A DNA stretch of 48,910 bases from Mycobacterium sp. 852002-40037_SCH5390672 (lineage in GTDB: Bacteria > Actinomycetota > Actinomycetes > Mycobacteriales > Mycobacteriaceae), in assembly GCF_001665875.1 (NCBI RefSeq), contig NZ_LZTA01000072.1, positions 1 through 48,910 on the forward strand, given 5' to 3'. Each line of letters opens with the position of its first letter. Positions within the stretch are counted from its first letter, which is position 1. Below, one piece after another: positions 14,877 to 25,858 of this stretch. Under the pieces are notes generated by a model. The model made no database searches and was not told the DNA's origin. It saw nothing but the letters and a program-made list of their open reading frames with translations. The position numbers and the translations under genes are program-made.

Positions 14877-14978
14877 TTCCGTTCTAAGAACGGAATCTTA
14901 ATCCCCCACGACCGTCAGCAAACTAAATAAGAGCCAGCTAGCAGGATCATAACTGCAGCTAAAATGGCGTATAGCTGC
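14877..14978. promoter_or_regulatory. Two palindromes upstream of the 15,071 gene
   Basis: TTCCGTTCT-A-AGAACGGAA (14,877-14,895) is a perfect 9-bp inverted repeat, and GCAGCTA/TAGCTGC (14,955-14,961 and 14,972-14,978) a 7-bp one with a 10-base loop. The region between is AT-rich for this genome (CAAACTAAATAAGAG) and looks like a promoter. These are good candidate operators for the gene at 15,071; the regulator is unknown. Confidence 0.45.
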
Positions 14979-15070
14979 CGCCAAGATGTTGGCTACAGCA
15001 ACCATCATGCGATAGGCTTTGGCCGCCGGGCGCAAGACCGCGCCACGGCGACTACGACCAGAGGATTGCA

Positions 15071-15472
15071 ATGAAAGTGGACGAGTACGAGTGGGGCCCC
15101 GCTGAGGTTGGCTTCCCCGACTGGAGTGGCACCGCACAACTCGATCAGAAAATCACCGGAACCGAAAACGTCTACTCGCTCACCGGCATCGACTCTGAGA
15201 AGTGGCAAATCATCGGGCTCGACTTCGGGGCCGGTGAGTCGGGTCCGCATAACGTGCATATCATCGCTGTGCCGAGGTCGGAGTGGGGTCAAAGCCCCCC
15301 ATCGGACCTATCGCATGTGAGAGCGGCAGACATTCAAATCCACAACGGCATCGACCCTTTTCACCTGCTTCGGCAGATCACGCACGTCCTGGACATGCGG
15401 TTCCGCATCCGCGCAGTCAAGGATTCGACTATCACCATCAACGAGCGTCTGGACGAGCCACCCCAGGATTAG
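15071..15472 (+). CDS. Hypothetical protein of the island
   Basis: The 133-residue protein has a clear ribosome binding site (AGAGGA upstream of ATG 15,071). It is soluble, with beta-rich blocks (KWQIIGLDFGAG, HNVHIIAVPRSEW, FRIRAVKDSTITINE) suggesting a compact mixed fold. It has no recognised catalytic motif. It stands alone between palindromes upstream and a strong terminator downstream, so it is an independent transcription unit. Confidence 0.55.
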   Translation: MKVDEYEWGPAEVGFPDWSGTAQLDQKITGTENVYSLTGIDSEKWQIIGLDFGAGESGPHNVHIIAVPRSEWGQSPPSDLSHVRAADIQIHNGIDPFHLLRQITHVLDMRFRIRAVKDSTITINERLDEPPQD

Positions 15473-15477
15473 ATGAG

Positions 15478-15509
15478 GTGCGCCCCTCGTGAAGAGTCGA
15501 GGGGCGCAC
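15478..15509. terminator. Strong intrinsic terminator hairpin
   Basis: GTGCGCCCCTCG (15,478-15,489) pairs perfectly with CGAGGGGCGCAC (15,498-15,509) around an 8-base loop, followed by CCAATTTTCTT. It ends the 15,071-15,472 gene and could act in both directions between convergent units. Confidence 0.75.
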
Positions 15510-15591
15510 CCAATTTTCTTCGACGTAGACCTGTGCGGTCCGGTTCCGCTCAGTTTGGTGCCGCCGTGAAATCGTCATCCGGCGCGACTGC

Positions 15592-16110
15592 TCAGATCTC
15601 GTTGGCCTCGATCTCGCCGGGATCGATGACATATTCGTCCTCGCTTTGGCCCGACTCGTCCAGCCGTACCTTGTTGAAGTGCGCAAGGAGACGGTCAGGA
15701 TGGACGGTGGTCGTCCAGAGCTTGCCGTTGGGCCATCGGTCGCGAAACCACTCGGCCACGAATCTGTTTGACGTCCACGCCATTCGATTGGGGTCCACAC
15801 CGCCGCGGTAGAGGGTGACATGCGCGGGAGGTTCAGCCGGTTCGCCGTTCTCGATGTAGCCGACTTCCCGGAACCAGTCCACCCACTGCTCTCGTTCGAG
15901 GGCTTCTTCGGGGAACTCGCACATCACCCACGCGTCTGTCAGGGCGCGGGCAAGGTCATCGCGGTTAAGGGACCAGGCCACTTCGACCAAGACGCCCGGC
16001 AAGTGGTTCCGTGGCAGATTCTTTGTGAGCTGGTCCCAGTCCTCGACGCCGTCGTTGTAGATGGCGTCGAGCGCTTGGTCATACGTCAGAATGAGGTTAG
16101 CAGTGCTCAC
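15592..16110 (-). CDS. ADP-ribosyltransferase-like protein
   Basis: In this 172-residue protein the C-terminal half has the R-S-E layout of the H/R-S-E ADP-ribosyltransferase class: LYRGG (100-104), AWTSN (111-115) before a helix RFVAEWFRDR, and EDEYVIDP (157-164) at the end. The N-terminal half is helical (LARALTDAWVMCEFPEEALE). Similar short proteins are widespread and unnamed in actinobacteria and their phages. Its ATG overlaps the upstream gene's stop (ATGA, 16,107-16,110). A toxin that modifies a host or phage target is plausible; activity is inferred from motifs only. Confidence 0.6.
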   Translation of the reverse strand: MSTANLILTYDQALDAIYNDGVEDWDQLTKNLPRNHLPGVLVEVAWSLNRDDLARALTDAWVMCEFPEEALEREQWVDWFREVGYIENGEPAEPPAHVTLYRGGVDPNRMAWTSNRFVAEWFRDRWPNGKLWTTTVHPDRLLAHFNKVRLDESGQSEDEYVIDPGEIEANEI

Positions 16111-16595
16111 GGGCGCGACCAGAGGTCAAGCTCGTCGGCGGCGGCCTGGAGCGCATCGGCGAACACGAAGCCTTCCGCGGCCAACTCCGGGTCCGTGATG
16201 CTCTCGATCTCGGCGATGTTGTGCAGGCTGGGGGCGTGCCGCCGCGCGGCCGCCGCATCGAAACCGGCGCTCTCGGACAGGTCGTCGAGCGGCGCCACCG
16301 TCAGCCACCGGTGAGCCACCATCCCGTCGGCGCATTGCTGGCCGACGATGTCGACGCTGCAGCCGGCCGCGGTGCGGCTGGTGCCGTCGAACACCTGCAC
16401 CAGGCGCCCGTCATTGCCAGGTAACCATTCGCCGACACGGGTCGCATCACGTGGCACAGGAACATTGAGGCCGAAACCAGCGGTCATTGCGTGGGGTGTC
16501 CTTCCCGGATTAAGGGGACGGTTGTTTATAGCCCGAAGGACCGGAACTTGTCCGCCGAACGGCGTCAACGGGCGGAGGCCGCGGCGAATGGTCAT
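16107..16595 (-). CDS. Partner protein upstream of the ADP-ribosyltransferase-like gene
   Basis: The 162-residue frame starts at ATG 16,595, which has AGGAA just upstream; ATG 16,487 (MTAGFGLNVPVPRDATRVGE) is a credible shorter start of 126 residues. The sequence has a beta-rich middle (GRLVQVFDGTSRTAAGC) and helical C-terminus (LAAEGFVFADALQAAADELD). No family recognised. Its stop overlaps the ADP-ribosyltransferase-like start, so the two are probably one functional module, with this gene a candidate antidote or specificity partner. Confidence 0.5.
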   Translation of the reverse strand: MTIRRGLRPLTPFGGQVPVLRAINNRPLNPGRTPHAMTAGFGLNVPVPRDATRVGEWLPGNDGRLVQVFDGTSRTAAGCSVDIVGQQCADGMVAHRWLTVAPLDDLSESAGFDAAAARRHAPSLHNIAEIESITDPELAAEGFVFADALQAAADELDLWSRP

Positions 16596-16616
16596 CACTT
16601 TCCTGATACAAACGCC

Positions 16617-16719
16617 CGCGGATGGACCTAGATTCACGGGGACGTCTATACACGTGATAAGTCGAACCAAATTGGGCGACAACACATTTGCGGACATTTA
16701 TGGACGCGCGCGGATGGAC
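16617..16719 (+). repeat. Direct repeat CGCGGATGGAC next to the tRNA scar
   Basis: The 11-base word CGCGGATGGAC occurs at 16,617-16,627 and 16,709-16,719, close to the tRNA 3' relic. Integrase or excisionase arm sites commonly appear as short direct repeats beside the attachment core. Role inferred from position only. Confidence 0.4.
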
Positions 16720-16731
16720 GAATATATGAAT

Positions 16732-16764
16732 AGGTCGGGGGTTCGATTCCCCCAGGCGGCTCCA
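16732..16764 (+). other. tRNA 3'-end relic, attachment-site scar of the island
   Basis: The stretch reads AGGTC (variable loop), GGGGG-TTCGATT-CCCCC (perfect T arm, 16,737-16,753), AGGCGGC (acceptor strand), T and CCA. Nothing upstream completes a tRNA: the 5' acceptor strand GCCGCCT and anticodon arm are missing. This is what remains at the far end when an element integrates into the 3' part of a tRNA gene; the intact gene should lie at the other junction, left of the window. The acceptor sequence with U73 suggests tRNA-Thr, from recall only. The core gene at 16,783-18,600 follows directly. Confidence 0.8.
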
Positions 16765-16782
16765 TCTTGTCAGCGGGCGCGT

Positions 16783-19848
<3,066 letters not shown>

Positions 19849-19861
19849 CTTCCAACCTTTT

Positions 19862-20566
19862 TCATCTCGGAATCCTCCCTCGCAGGAACCCGTCGAAAAT
19901 GATGTTGACACCGTTGAGCAGGGGTTGTCCCTTCGACCTGGAGTACTCGGTGTAGAGCACTTCGATCGGTTCTTCGGCGACGCGCCAATGGTTTTCGTCG
20001 ATCAGCATGATGAATTCGTTGGCGTGGCTCATGCCGCTCATGGTGATGTTCAACCCGTCGGCGACCTTCTTATTGAATACCCGAAGCCCATTGTTGGTGT
20101 CGGTCAGGCCAAGCCGGCGGCCGCGCCGGCTCAACCGCGCGGCGGTCTGCAACACGATCCGTTTCACCAGCGGCGGCCGCGCACCCTGCTGCTGCGTGCC
20201 GAATCGGGTGCCGATGACGACGTCGACGTCACCGGCGCGCAACCGATCGACCATGGTCGCCAGGTCTTTGACGCGGTGCTGGCCGTCGGCGTCGAACGTG
20301 GCGAAGATCTGGGCCCCCGGCTGCCTGCGGGCGTACTCGACGCCGGTCTGGATGGCCGCACCCTGGCCGAGGTTGATCGGATGCCGCACCAGGTGAGCCC
20401 CGGCCCGCCGGGCGATCTCACCGGTGTCGTCGGAGCTGCCGTCGTCCACGCAGACGACATGGTCGAATACCGAGCGCACATCGGCGACCACCTCGCCGAT
20501 GACAGCTGCTTCGTTGAAGGCGGGAATGACGACCCAGACGACCGAATAATGCGTTTCAGTACCCAT
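19862..20566 (-). CDS. ppgS: Polyprenyl-phosphate GalNAc synthase, GT2 family
   Basis: The 234-residue GT2 enzyme has the dolichol-phosphate-mannose-synthase layout: VVIPAFNEAAVIGEV, VCVDDGSSDDT, the FDADGQH metal-binding DxD, and DTNNGLRVFN. It matches Rv3631, which transfers GalNAc from UDP-GalNAc to decaprenyl phosphate at the inner face of the membrane; the lipid-linked sugar later yields the galactosamine on arabinan. It has no membrane helix of its own, which fits dependence on the DUF2304 protein encoded just downstream. Confidence 0.9.
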   Translation of the reverse strand: MGTETHYSVVWVVIPAFNEAAVIGEVVADVRSVFDHVVCVDDGSSDDTGEIARRAGAHLVRHPINLGQGAAIQTGVEYARRQPGAQIFATFDADGQHRVKDLATMVDRLRAGDVDVVIGTRFGTQQQGARPPLVKRIVLQTAARLSRRGRRLGLTDTNNGLRVFNKKVADGLNITMSGMSHANEFIMLIDENHWRVAEEPIEVLYTEYSRSKGQPLLNGVNIIFDGFLRGRIPR

Positions 20567-20601
20567 CTAAGCCCACAAGGTACACGCCGGTGCAGGCCAG
20601 A

Positions 20602-21870
20602 TCAGCCGGTAGAGCGCGCGGCGCGCGACAGCGCCACCAGATGGACCCCGATCCCCACCACCGGGCCGCACAGCAACCCGACCACGGTTCGGGTCTGCAG
20701 GGACAGCGGCAGCAACAGCAGCAATCCGGACGCGACTGTGGCGCTCACCCAGCCCAGCGAATAGGCCCGGTGCAGCGCCGCGGCCACCGCCGCCGCTCCG
20801 GTCAGCGTCAGCATGGCGATCGCCACCGCGGCCGCGGTCAGCCACGCCAGCAGGGCGCTGCTGGCGTGGTACTGCGGCCCGAAGGCAACTCGCAACAGCC
20901 ACGGGCCCACCACGCCCGCGGCCAGTACCCCGACCGCGCCGACCGCCCCGACGATCCCGGCCGGGGCGAGCAGGGCGCGAACCCGATCGCTGCGCTCGTC
21001 GACGAAATGCGCAATCAGGTTGCCCTGCATGGCCGTCAGCGGCACCAGCAGTGGCGCGCGGGTCAGCGTGACGGCCAGGATGATCACCCCGCCCTGCGCG
21101 CCGAGCTCGGCGCTGGTCAGCTTCAGCAGCACCGGAAATCCCATCACCAGGATGGCGCTGGCGCCGGCCGCGGTGATCGAATGCGCCGCGCCCCGTAGGA
21201 AGGTCGCGGTGCCGCCCGGGGTCAGCAGGCGCGCGGTGGCCCTGGTCGCCGGGGAGGCCACCAGCAAGATCAGCCACGCGACCGCGCCCGCCACCGTCGC
21301 CCACAAGAAACCGACCAGGCGCCAGCCGAGCGCCACGGTGGCCGCGGCCACCAACACCCGGATAACGGCGTCGGTCACCATCAGCGCGCCGTAGCGGGTC
21401 CACTGGTTGGTGCCGGCCAGCATGCCCAGCAGGGTGGCGTGCACACAGAACCCGGCCAACCCGACGGACAGCAGTGCCACCGACAGCAGCCGCGCCTCGA
21501 CGAACACCCGCCCGCTCCACAGCGGCGAGCTGCCCGCGATCAGGACGGCCGCTGCCACCCCGACCAGCATGGCGACCCGCATCGGATGGGTACGGGGCTC
21601 GCCGGGCACCGGCAGCGCGGCCAGGTCGCTGATATAAGGCGTCGAGCGGACTTCCCGGGTGGTTTCCTGCAGCAGGCCGTTGGCCGCGCCGGTGACCAGC
21701 CCGAAAGCCCCCCAGAACACCCCGAATATCGAAAAGCCGCTCGGCGCCAGGTCGCGAGCGGCCAGATAGATCACCGCGTAACCGCACAGCGCCGTCACTG
21801 CGGTGGCGGTGCCGACTCGGGCCATGCTGCCGCGCGCCACCGGCCCCTGCGAGGCACTGATCTCGGTCAT
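20602..21870 (-). CDS. Polysaccharide flippase-like membrane protein (Rv3630 homologue)
   Basis: The 422-residue protein has about twelve membrane helices and the overall character of the MOP/Wzx flippase group. It matches Rv3630. In this operon (flippase-like, PpgS, DUF2304) its natural job would be to move decaprenyl-phosphate-GalNAc across the membrane; that is inference from neighbours. The next gene in the operon, ppgS, begins 35 bases downstream. Start ATG 21,870 is the only one matching the expected N-terminus. Confidence 0.82.
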   Translation of the reverse strand: MTEISASQGPVARGSMARVGTATAVTALCGYAVIYLAARDLAPSGFSIFGVFWGAFGLVTGAANGLLQETTREVRSTPYISDLAALPVPGEPRTHPMRVAMLVGVAAAVLIAGSSPLWSGRVFVEARLLSVALLSVGLAGFCVHATLLGMLAGTNQWTRYGALMVTDAVIRVLVAAATVALGWRLVGFLWATVAGAVAWLILLVASPATRATARLLTPGGTATFLRGAAHSITAAGASAILVMGFPVLLKLTSAELGAQGGVIILAVTLTRAPLLVPLTAMQGNLIAHFVDERSDRVRALLAPAGIVGAVGAVGVLAAGVVGPWLLRVAFGPQYHASSALLAWLTAAAVAIAMLTLTGAAAVAAALHRAYSLGWVSATVASGLLLLLPLSLQTRTVVGLLCGPVVGIGVHLVALSRAARSTG

Positions 21871-21998
21871 CGGGGCGGCGGCGCTTTCGGCCGACTGCCC
21901 CGATCTATCGCCACAATTTGAAAATTCTATGCGGCCCGCAGCGATCGCTCGCCGCGACGATCCGGTTCGCTAGTGTGGGCGGCTGTCGGAAAGGATCC

Positions 21999-23069
21999 AT
22001 GTCCGCTTTGCGCACCTTCGGGATCTCGCTGTTGGTCACCGCGGCGGCCCTCGGCCTCGGATATGCCTACGGCGGCTTCAAAGCTCTTTATCTGCTGCTG
22101 GTGCTCGCCGCCCTCGAGGTGTCGTTGTCGTTCGACAACGCCATCATCAACGCCTCGATCCTGAAACGGATGACCCGCTTCTGGCAGCGGATGTTCCTGA
22201 CGATCGGGATCCTCGTCGCCGTGTTCGGCATGCGGCTGCTCTTCCCGCTGCTCATCGTGTGGGCGACCGCGGGACTCGACCCGGTGCGCGCGATGGAGTT
22301 GGCGCTGCATCCACCGCCGCACGGCGCGCTGGAGTTTCCGGACGGCTCGGCCAGCTACGAAAAGCTCGTCATCGCGGCCCACCCGCAGATCGCGGCGTTC
22401 GGTGGAATCTTCCTCTTGATGCTTTTCCTGGATTTCGTCTTCCATGACCGGGATATCAAGTGGCTCAAGTGGATTGAGATCCCGTTCGCACGCATCGGCC
22501 GGTTGGGGCAGGTGTCTCTGGTGGTGACCGGTCTGGTGCTGGTGCTGGTGGGCACGCGGTTGACGCATTCCGGCGACGAGGCGGCGACGGTCATGACCGC
22601 CGGGCTGCTGGGCATGGTGACCTACCTGGTGGTCAACGGGTTGAGCCGGGCGTTTAGGCCAGACACCGATACCGGCACGGCCGGTGCGGCGACCGGCTGG
22701 GCCGGCCTGACGCTGTTCCTCTACCTGGAAGTCCTGGACGCCGCCTTCTCATTCGACGGCGTCACCGGCGCGTTCGCCATCACCTCGGACCCCGTCGTCA
22801 TCGCGCTGGGTCTGGGACTGGTGGGCTCGATGTTCGTCCGGTCGATCACCATCTACCTGGTCCGCCAGGAAGCGTTGGGCCGCTACGTGTACCTCGAACA
22901 CGGCGCGCACTGGGCGATCGGTGCGCTGGCCGTGATCATGCTGGGCTCCATCGAGCCGCGGTTCGAGGTCCCCGAGGCGGTGACCGCCTCGGTGGGTGTG
23001 GTCTTCATCGCGGCGGCGCTGGGCTGGAGCATCCTGCGCAACCGCCGCGACGCCCGCGCTGAGGCCTGA
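21999..23069 (+). CDS. DUF475 (TerC-related) integral membrane protein, Rv3629c homologue
   Basis: The 356-residue protein has about nine membrane helices with the DUF475 signatures EVSLSFDNAIINASIL and LEVLDAAFSFDGVTGAFAI, paired aspartate-bearing helices like those of TerC metal transporters. Probable role: metal ion (for example manganese) transport or tellurite-type stress tolerance; not demonstrated. ATG 21,999 has AAGGA eight bases upstream and is preferred to a longer frame from 21,918. Divergent from the flippase-like gene across a 128-base promoter region. Confidence 0.85.
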   Translation: MSALRTFGISLLVTAAALGLGYAYGGFKALYLLLVLAALEVSLSFDNAIINASILKRMTRFWQRMFLTIGILVAVFGMRLLFPLLIVWATAGLDPVRAMELALHPPPHGALEFPDGSASYEKLVIAAHPQIAAFGGIFLLMLFLDFVFHDRDIKWLKWIEIPFARIGRLGQVSLVVTGLVLVLVGTRLTHSGDEAATVMTAGLLGMVTYLVVNGLSRAFRPDTDTGTAGAATGWAGLTLFLYLEVLDAAFSFDGVTGAFAITSDPVVIALGLGLVGSMFVRSITIYLVRQEALGRYVYLEHGAHWAIGALAVIMLGSIEPRFEVPEAVTASVGVVFIAAALGWSILRNRRDARAEA

Positions 23070-23079
23070 CGGGACGTCG

Positions 23080-23772
23080 CTAGGCCTCGATCTGCCCGGC
23101 GATGCGCCGTTCGATGGCCGCCAGGGTGGGTGCGGGAAGCACGATCAGGCCGTCGAGCTCTTTGGTCGCCCGCGCGTAGGCGTTCTGGCGTTCCTCACGC
23201 GTCGCCGCATCGTCGCGCGCCAGATGGAGCAGGTTCTGGGCGCGCGCCAGCCGCTGCTGGTCGTCCGCCGAGAAGTCGCTGCGCCGCCGGCGGGTGGCTT
23301 CGGCCTCGGCGATCTCGAACGCACTGAGGTACTCGTGGACGGCATCGCGGTAGTCCAGCAGCGCATCCCGGTTGCCCACCAGGGCGTCGGGCGGTTCTGG
23401 GCGCAGCAGGTCGGCACGCCGCTTCGCCTTGTGGAACGCGATGGTGAGGGGGTCGCGCATGTTGGTCATCATCGGGAAGTCCAGCAGCTTCGCGATGTCG
23501 ACTTCATAGTCGAACCATCGGGCGTCGGTACGGTCGTGCGCGGCAACAAGCTTGGTGAGTTCTCGGCGGTCGTTTTCCTCGTTGGTCCGTCCCCGCCCGG
23601 TCGCCTCGGCCACCGCGATCTTGGTCTGCTGCTTCAACCGGTACCGCTCCATCCGGCGCTCGGCGCGACGCTCGTTGGCTGCGGCGATGGCCCGCAGCCC
23701 GCCGCCGATCGCGCCGCCCAGCGGAAAGACCAGCCACCAGAAATTCGCGGCGAAATGCAGCACCGGGGTCAC
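23080..23772 (-). CDS. Conserved mycobacterial protein with N-terminal membrane segment and coiled coil
   Basis: The 230-residue protein has one N-terminal hydrophobic segment (FWWLVFPLGGAIGGGL), a long charged coiled coil (ANERRAERRMERYRLKQQTK), then a helical domain with conserved-looking blocks (DFPMMTNMRDPLTIAFHKAK). This is a membrane-tethered cytoplasmic protein. It lies between the Rv3629c homologue and ppa, where I recall no counterpart in M. tuberculosis. Function unknown. Confidence 0.65.
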   Translation of the reverse strand: MTPVLHFAANFWWLVFPLGGAIGGGLRAIAAANERRAERRMERYRLKQQTKIAVAEATGRGRTNEENDRRELTKLVAAHDRTDARWFDYEVDIAKLLDFPMMTNMRDPLTIAFHKAKRRADLLRPEPPDALVGNRDALLDYRDAVHEYLSAFEIAEAEATRRRRSDFSADDQQRLARAQNLLHLARDDAATREERQNAYARATKELDGLIVLPAPTLAAIERRIAGQIEA

Positions 23773-23861
23773 ATCGCCAGGATGCCACCGAGAATCCCGC
23801 GACGGCGCGGGCGCGGTTACGCCGAAAGCATCAACGCGCTCCTAATGCGCGCCGATGCGCG

Positions 23862-24350
23862 TTAGTGCCCTTGGGCCTTGAATCGCTCGACCGAACGCTG
23901 GATCTCCGCCTCGGCATCTTCACGGCCAACCCAGTCCGCGGCCTTGACGAACTTGCCCGGCTCCAGGTCCTTGTAGTGCACGAAGAAGTGCTTGATCACG
24001 TCCAGCTCGAACTCCGGAACATCCCCGATGTCCTGGATGTGGTCCCAGCGGTGATCACCGGCCGGCACGCACAAAACCTTGTCGTCGCCGCCCTTTTCGT
24101 CGGTCATCCGGAACATGCCCACCGGACGGGCCTCCACGATCACGCCGGGAAACACCGATTGCGGCAACAGCACCATGGCGTCCAGCGGGTCGCCGTCCTC
24201 GCCCAGGGTGTCCTCGATGAAGCCGTAGTCGGCGGGGTAGGCCATCGCGGTGTACAGGTAGCGGTCCAGACGTAGCCGTCCAGTCTCGTGGTCGACCTCG
24301 TACTTGTTCCGCTGGCCCTTTTGAATCTCGATGGTCACGTCGAATTCCAC
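23862..24350 (-). CDS. ppa: Inorganic pyrophosphatase, family I
   Basis: The 162-residue enzyme has the family I signature [11 protein letters not shown] with metal-binding aspartates, plus [11 protein letters not shown] and the C-terminal [10 protein letters not shown]. It hydrolyses pyrophosphate to phosphate in the cytoplasm, driving nucleic acid, aminoacyl-tRNA and activated-sugar synthesis. It matches Rv3628 in length. Divergent from the DacB-like gene with about 120 bases between the starts. Confidence 0.95.
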   Translation of the reverse strand: MEFDVTIEIQKGQRNKYEVDHETGRLRLDRYLYTAMAYPADYGFIEDTLGEDGDPLDAMVLLPQSVFPGVIVEARPVGMFRMTDEKGGDDKVLCVPAGDHRWDHIQDIGDVPEFELDVIKHFFVHYKDLEPGKFVKAADWVGREDAEAEIQRSVERFKAQGH

Positions 24351-24472
24351 CGGGTCGGCTCCTTATCTGTGAGGAAGGCGTCTGTTTGGGCAGGCCAAAT
24401 TTGCTCTGCTACACCCTAGTCGAGCGCATCGGCGCCGATTCGGCAGAATGGGTTCAGACAGTCAGGAGAGTC

Positions 24473-25858
24473 ATGGCCCGTACTCGCTGGCAAAAATCCA
24501 CCCCAGTGCTCATCGGGTTGGGCGTGCTGGCGTTTGTCGCCGCCGTCGTGGTGGCGGCAACGTTTTTCACAACCGCCGGACACGGCGCCAACGGCGCGCA
24601 CGCCCCCATCCCGCCCCCGCACGCACCGGCGGTGAAGCCGGGCATGATCCCGGCGAGCGACACCGCCGAGCTACCCAGCGGACCCGGCGTGGCCGCCATG
24701 CTGGCCCCGGTGGCGGCCGACCCCAACCTGGGCCGGTTGGGTGGCCGGATCACCGACGCCATCACCGGAAAAGAGCTGTGGCAGGTGGCGGACGACATGC
24801 CGCTGGTGCCGGCGTCGACCAACAAGGTGCTGACGGCGGCCGCGGCATTGCTGACGCTGGACCGTCAGGCCCGGATCAGCACCCGCGTGGTGGCCGGCAG
24901 CCAAAACGCCCAGGGGCCCGTCGTGCTCGTGGGTGCGGGTGATCCTGCACTTTCGGCGGCACCGCCGGGCGTGGACACCTGGTATCGGGGGTCGGCACGG
25001 ATCGGCGACCTCGTCGAACAGATCCGCCGCAGCGGCGTGACGCCGACCGCGGTGCAGGTGGACACCTCGGCGTTCAGCGGGCCGACGATGGCGCAGGGCT
25101 GGGACCTCGCTGACGTCGACAACGGCGACATCGCGCCGATCGAGTCGGTGATGATCGACGCCGGCCGCATCCAGCCCAGCACGGTCAACTCGCGGCGGTC
25201 CCGTACCCCGGCGCTGGATGCCGGCCGGGAGCTGGCGAAGGCGCTGGGACTGGACCCCAACGCGGTGACGATCGCCACCGCACCGTCGGGAGCGCGGCAG
25301 TTGGCGGTCGTGCAATCGGCACCGCTGGTGCAGCGCCTCTCCGAGATGATGGACCACTCCGACAACGTGCTGGCCGAAAGCATTGCCCGCGAGGTGGCGG
25401 CCGCGATCAACCGGCCGCGCAGCTTCGCCGGGGCCGCCGACGCGGTGACCAACCGCTTGACCACCGCCCACGTCGACACCGGGGGCGTGGCGCTGCTGGA
25501 TTCCAGTGGGCTCTCGGTCGACGACCGGCTGACGGCCAAGACGCTCGACGGTGTGCTGCAGGCCGCCGCCGGGCCCGACCAGCCGTCGCTACGGGCGCTG
25601 CTGGATCTGCTCCCGATCGCGGCCGGCAGCGGGACGCTGGGCGATCGCTTCATCGACGCCTCCACGGCGCAGGGCCCCGCGGGCTGGCTGCGGGCCAAAA
25701 CGGGCTCGCTGACCGGCACCAATGCGTTGGCCGGCGTACTCACCGACCGCAGTGGCCGGGTGCTCACCTTCGCGTTCATTTCCAACGATGCCGGCCCGAA
25801 CGGCCGCAACGTGATGGACGCGTTGGCGACCCGGCTCTGGTCCTGCGGGTGCTCATGA
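24473..25858 (+). CDS. D-alanyl-D-alanine carboxypeptidase, PBP4/DacB type (Rv3627c homologue)
   Basis: The 461-residue protein has an N-terminal membrane anchor (about 11-33) and the three penicillin-binding motifs of class C PBPs: S115-T-N-K118 (SxxK), S296-D-N298 and K409-T-G411. It would trim peptidoglycan stem peptides outside the membrane. ATG 24,473 is preceded by CAGGAGAG, a strong ribosome binding site, and gives the same length as Rv3627c. The stop overlaps the next gene (ATGA 25,855-25,858), so the pair plus tilS and hpt are probably cotranscribed. Confidence 0.92.
   Translation: MARTRWQKSTPVLIGLGVLAFVAAVVVAATFFTTAGHGANGAHAPIPPPHAPAVKPGMIPASDTAELPSGPGVAAMLAPVAADPNLGRLGGRITDAITGKELWQVADDMPLVPASTNKVLTAAAALLTLDRQARISTRVVAGSQNAQGPVVLVGAGDPALSAAPPGVDTWYRGSARIGDLVEQIRRSGVTPTAVQVDTSAFSGPTMAQGWDLADVDNGDIAPIESVMIDAGRIQPSTVNSRRSRTPALDAGRELAKALGLDPNAVTIATAPSGARQLAVVQSAPLVQRLSEMMDHSDNVLAESIAREVAAAINRPRSFAGAADAVTNRLTTAHVDTGGVALLDSSGLSVDDRLTAKTLDGVLQAAAGPDQPSLRALLDLLPIAAGSGTLGDRFIDASTAQGPAGWLRAKTGSLTGTNALAGVLTDRSGRVLTFAFISNDAGPNGRNVMDALATRLWSCGCS

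Noticed and set aside
16732..16764. Complete tRNA or tmRNA gene
   Set aside because: Only the variable loop, T arm and acceptor 3' strand exist; no D arm, anticodon arm or tmRNA tag sequence upstream.
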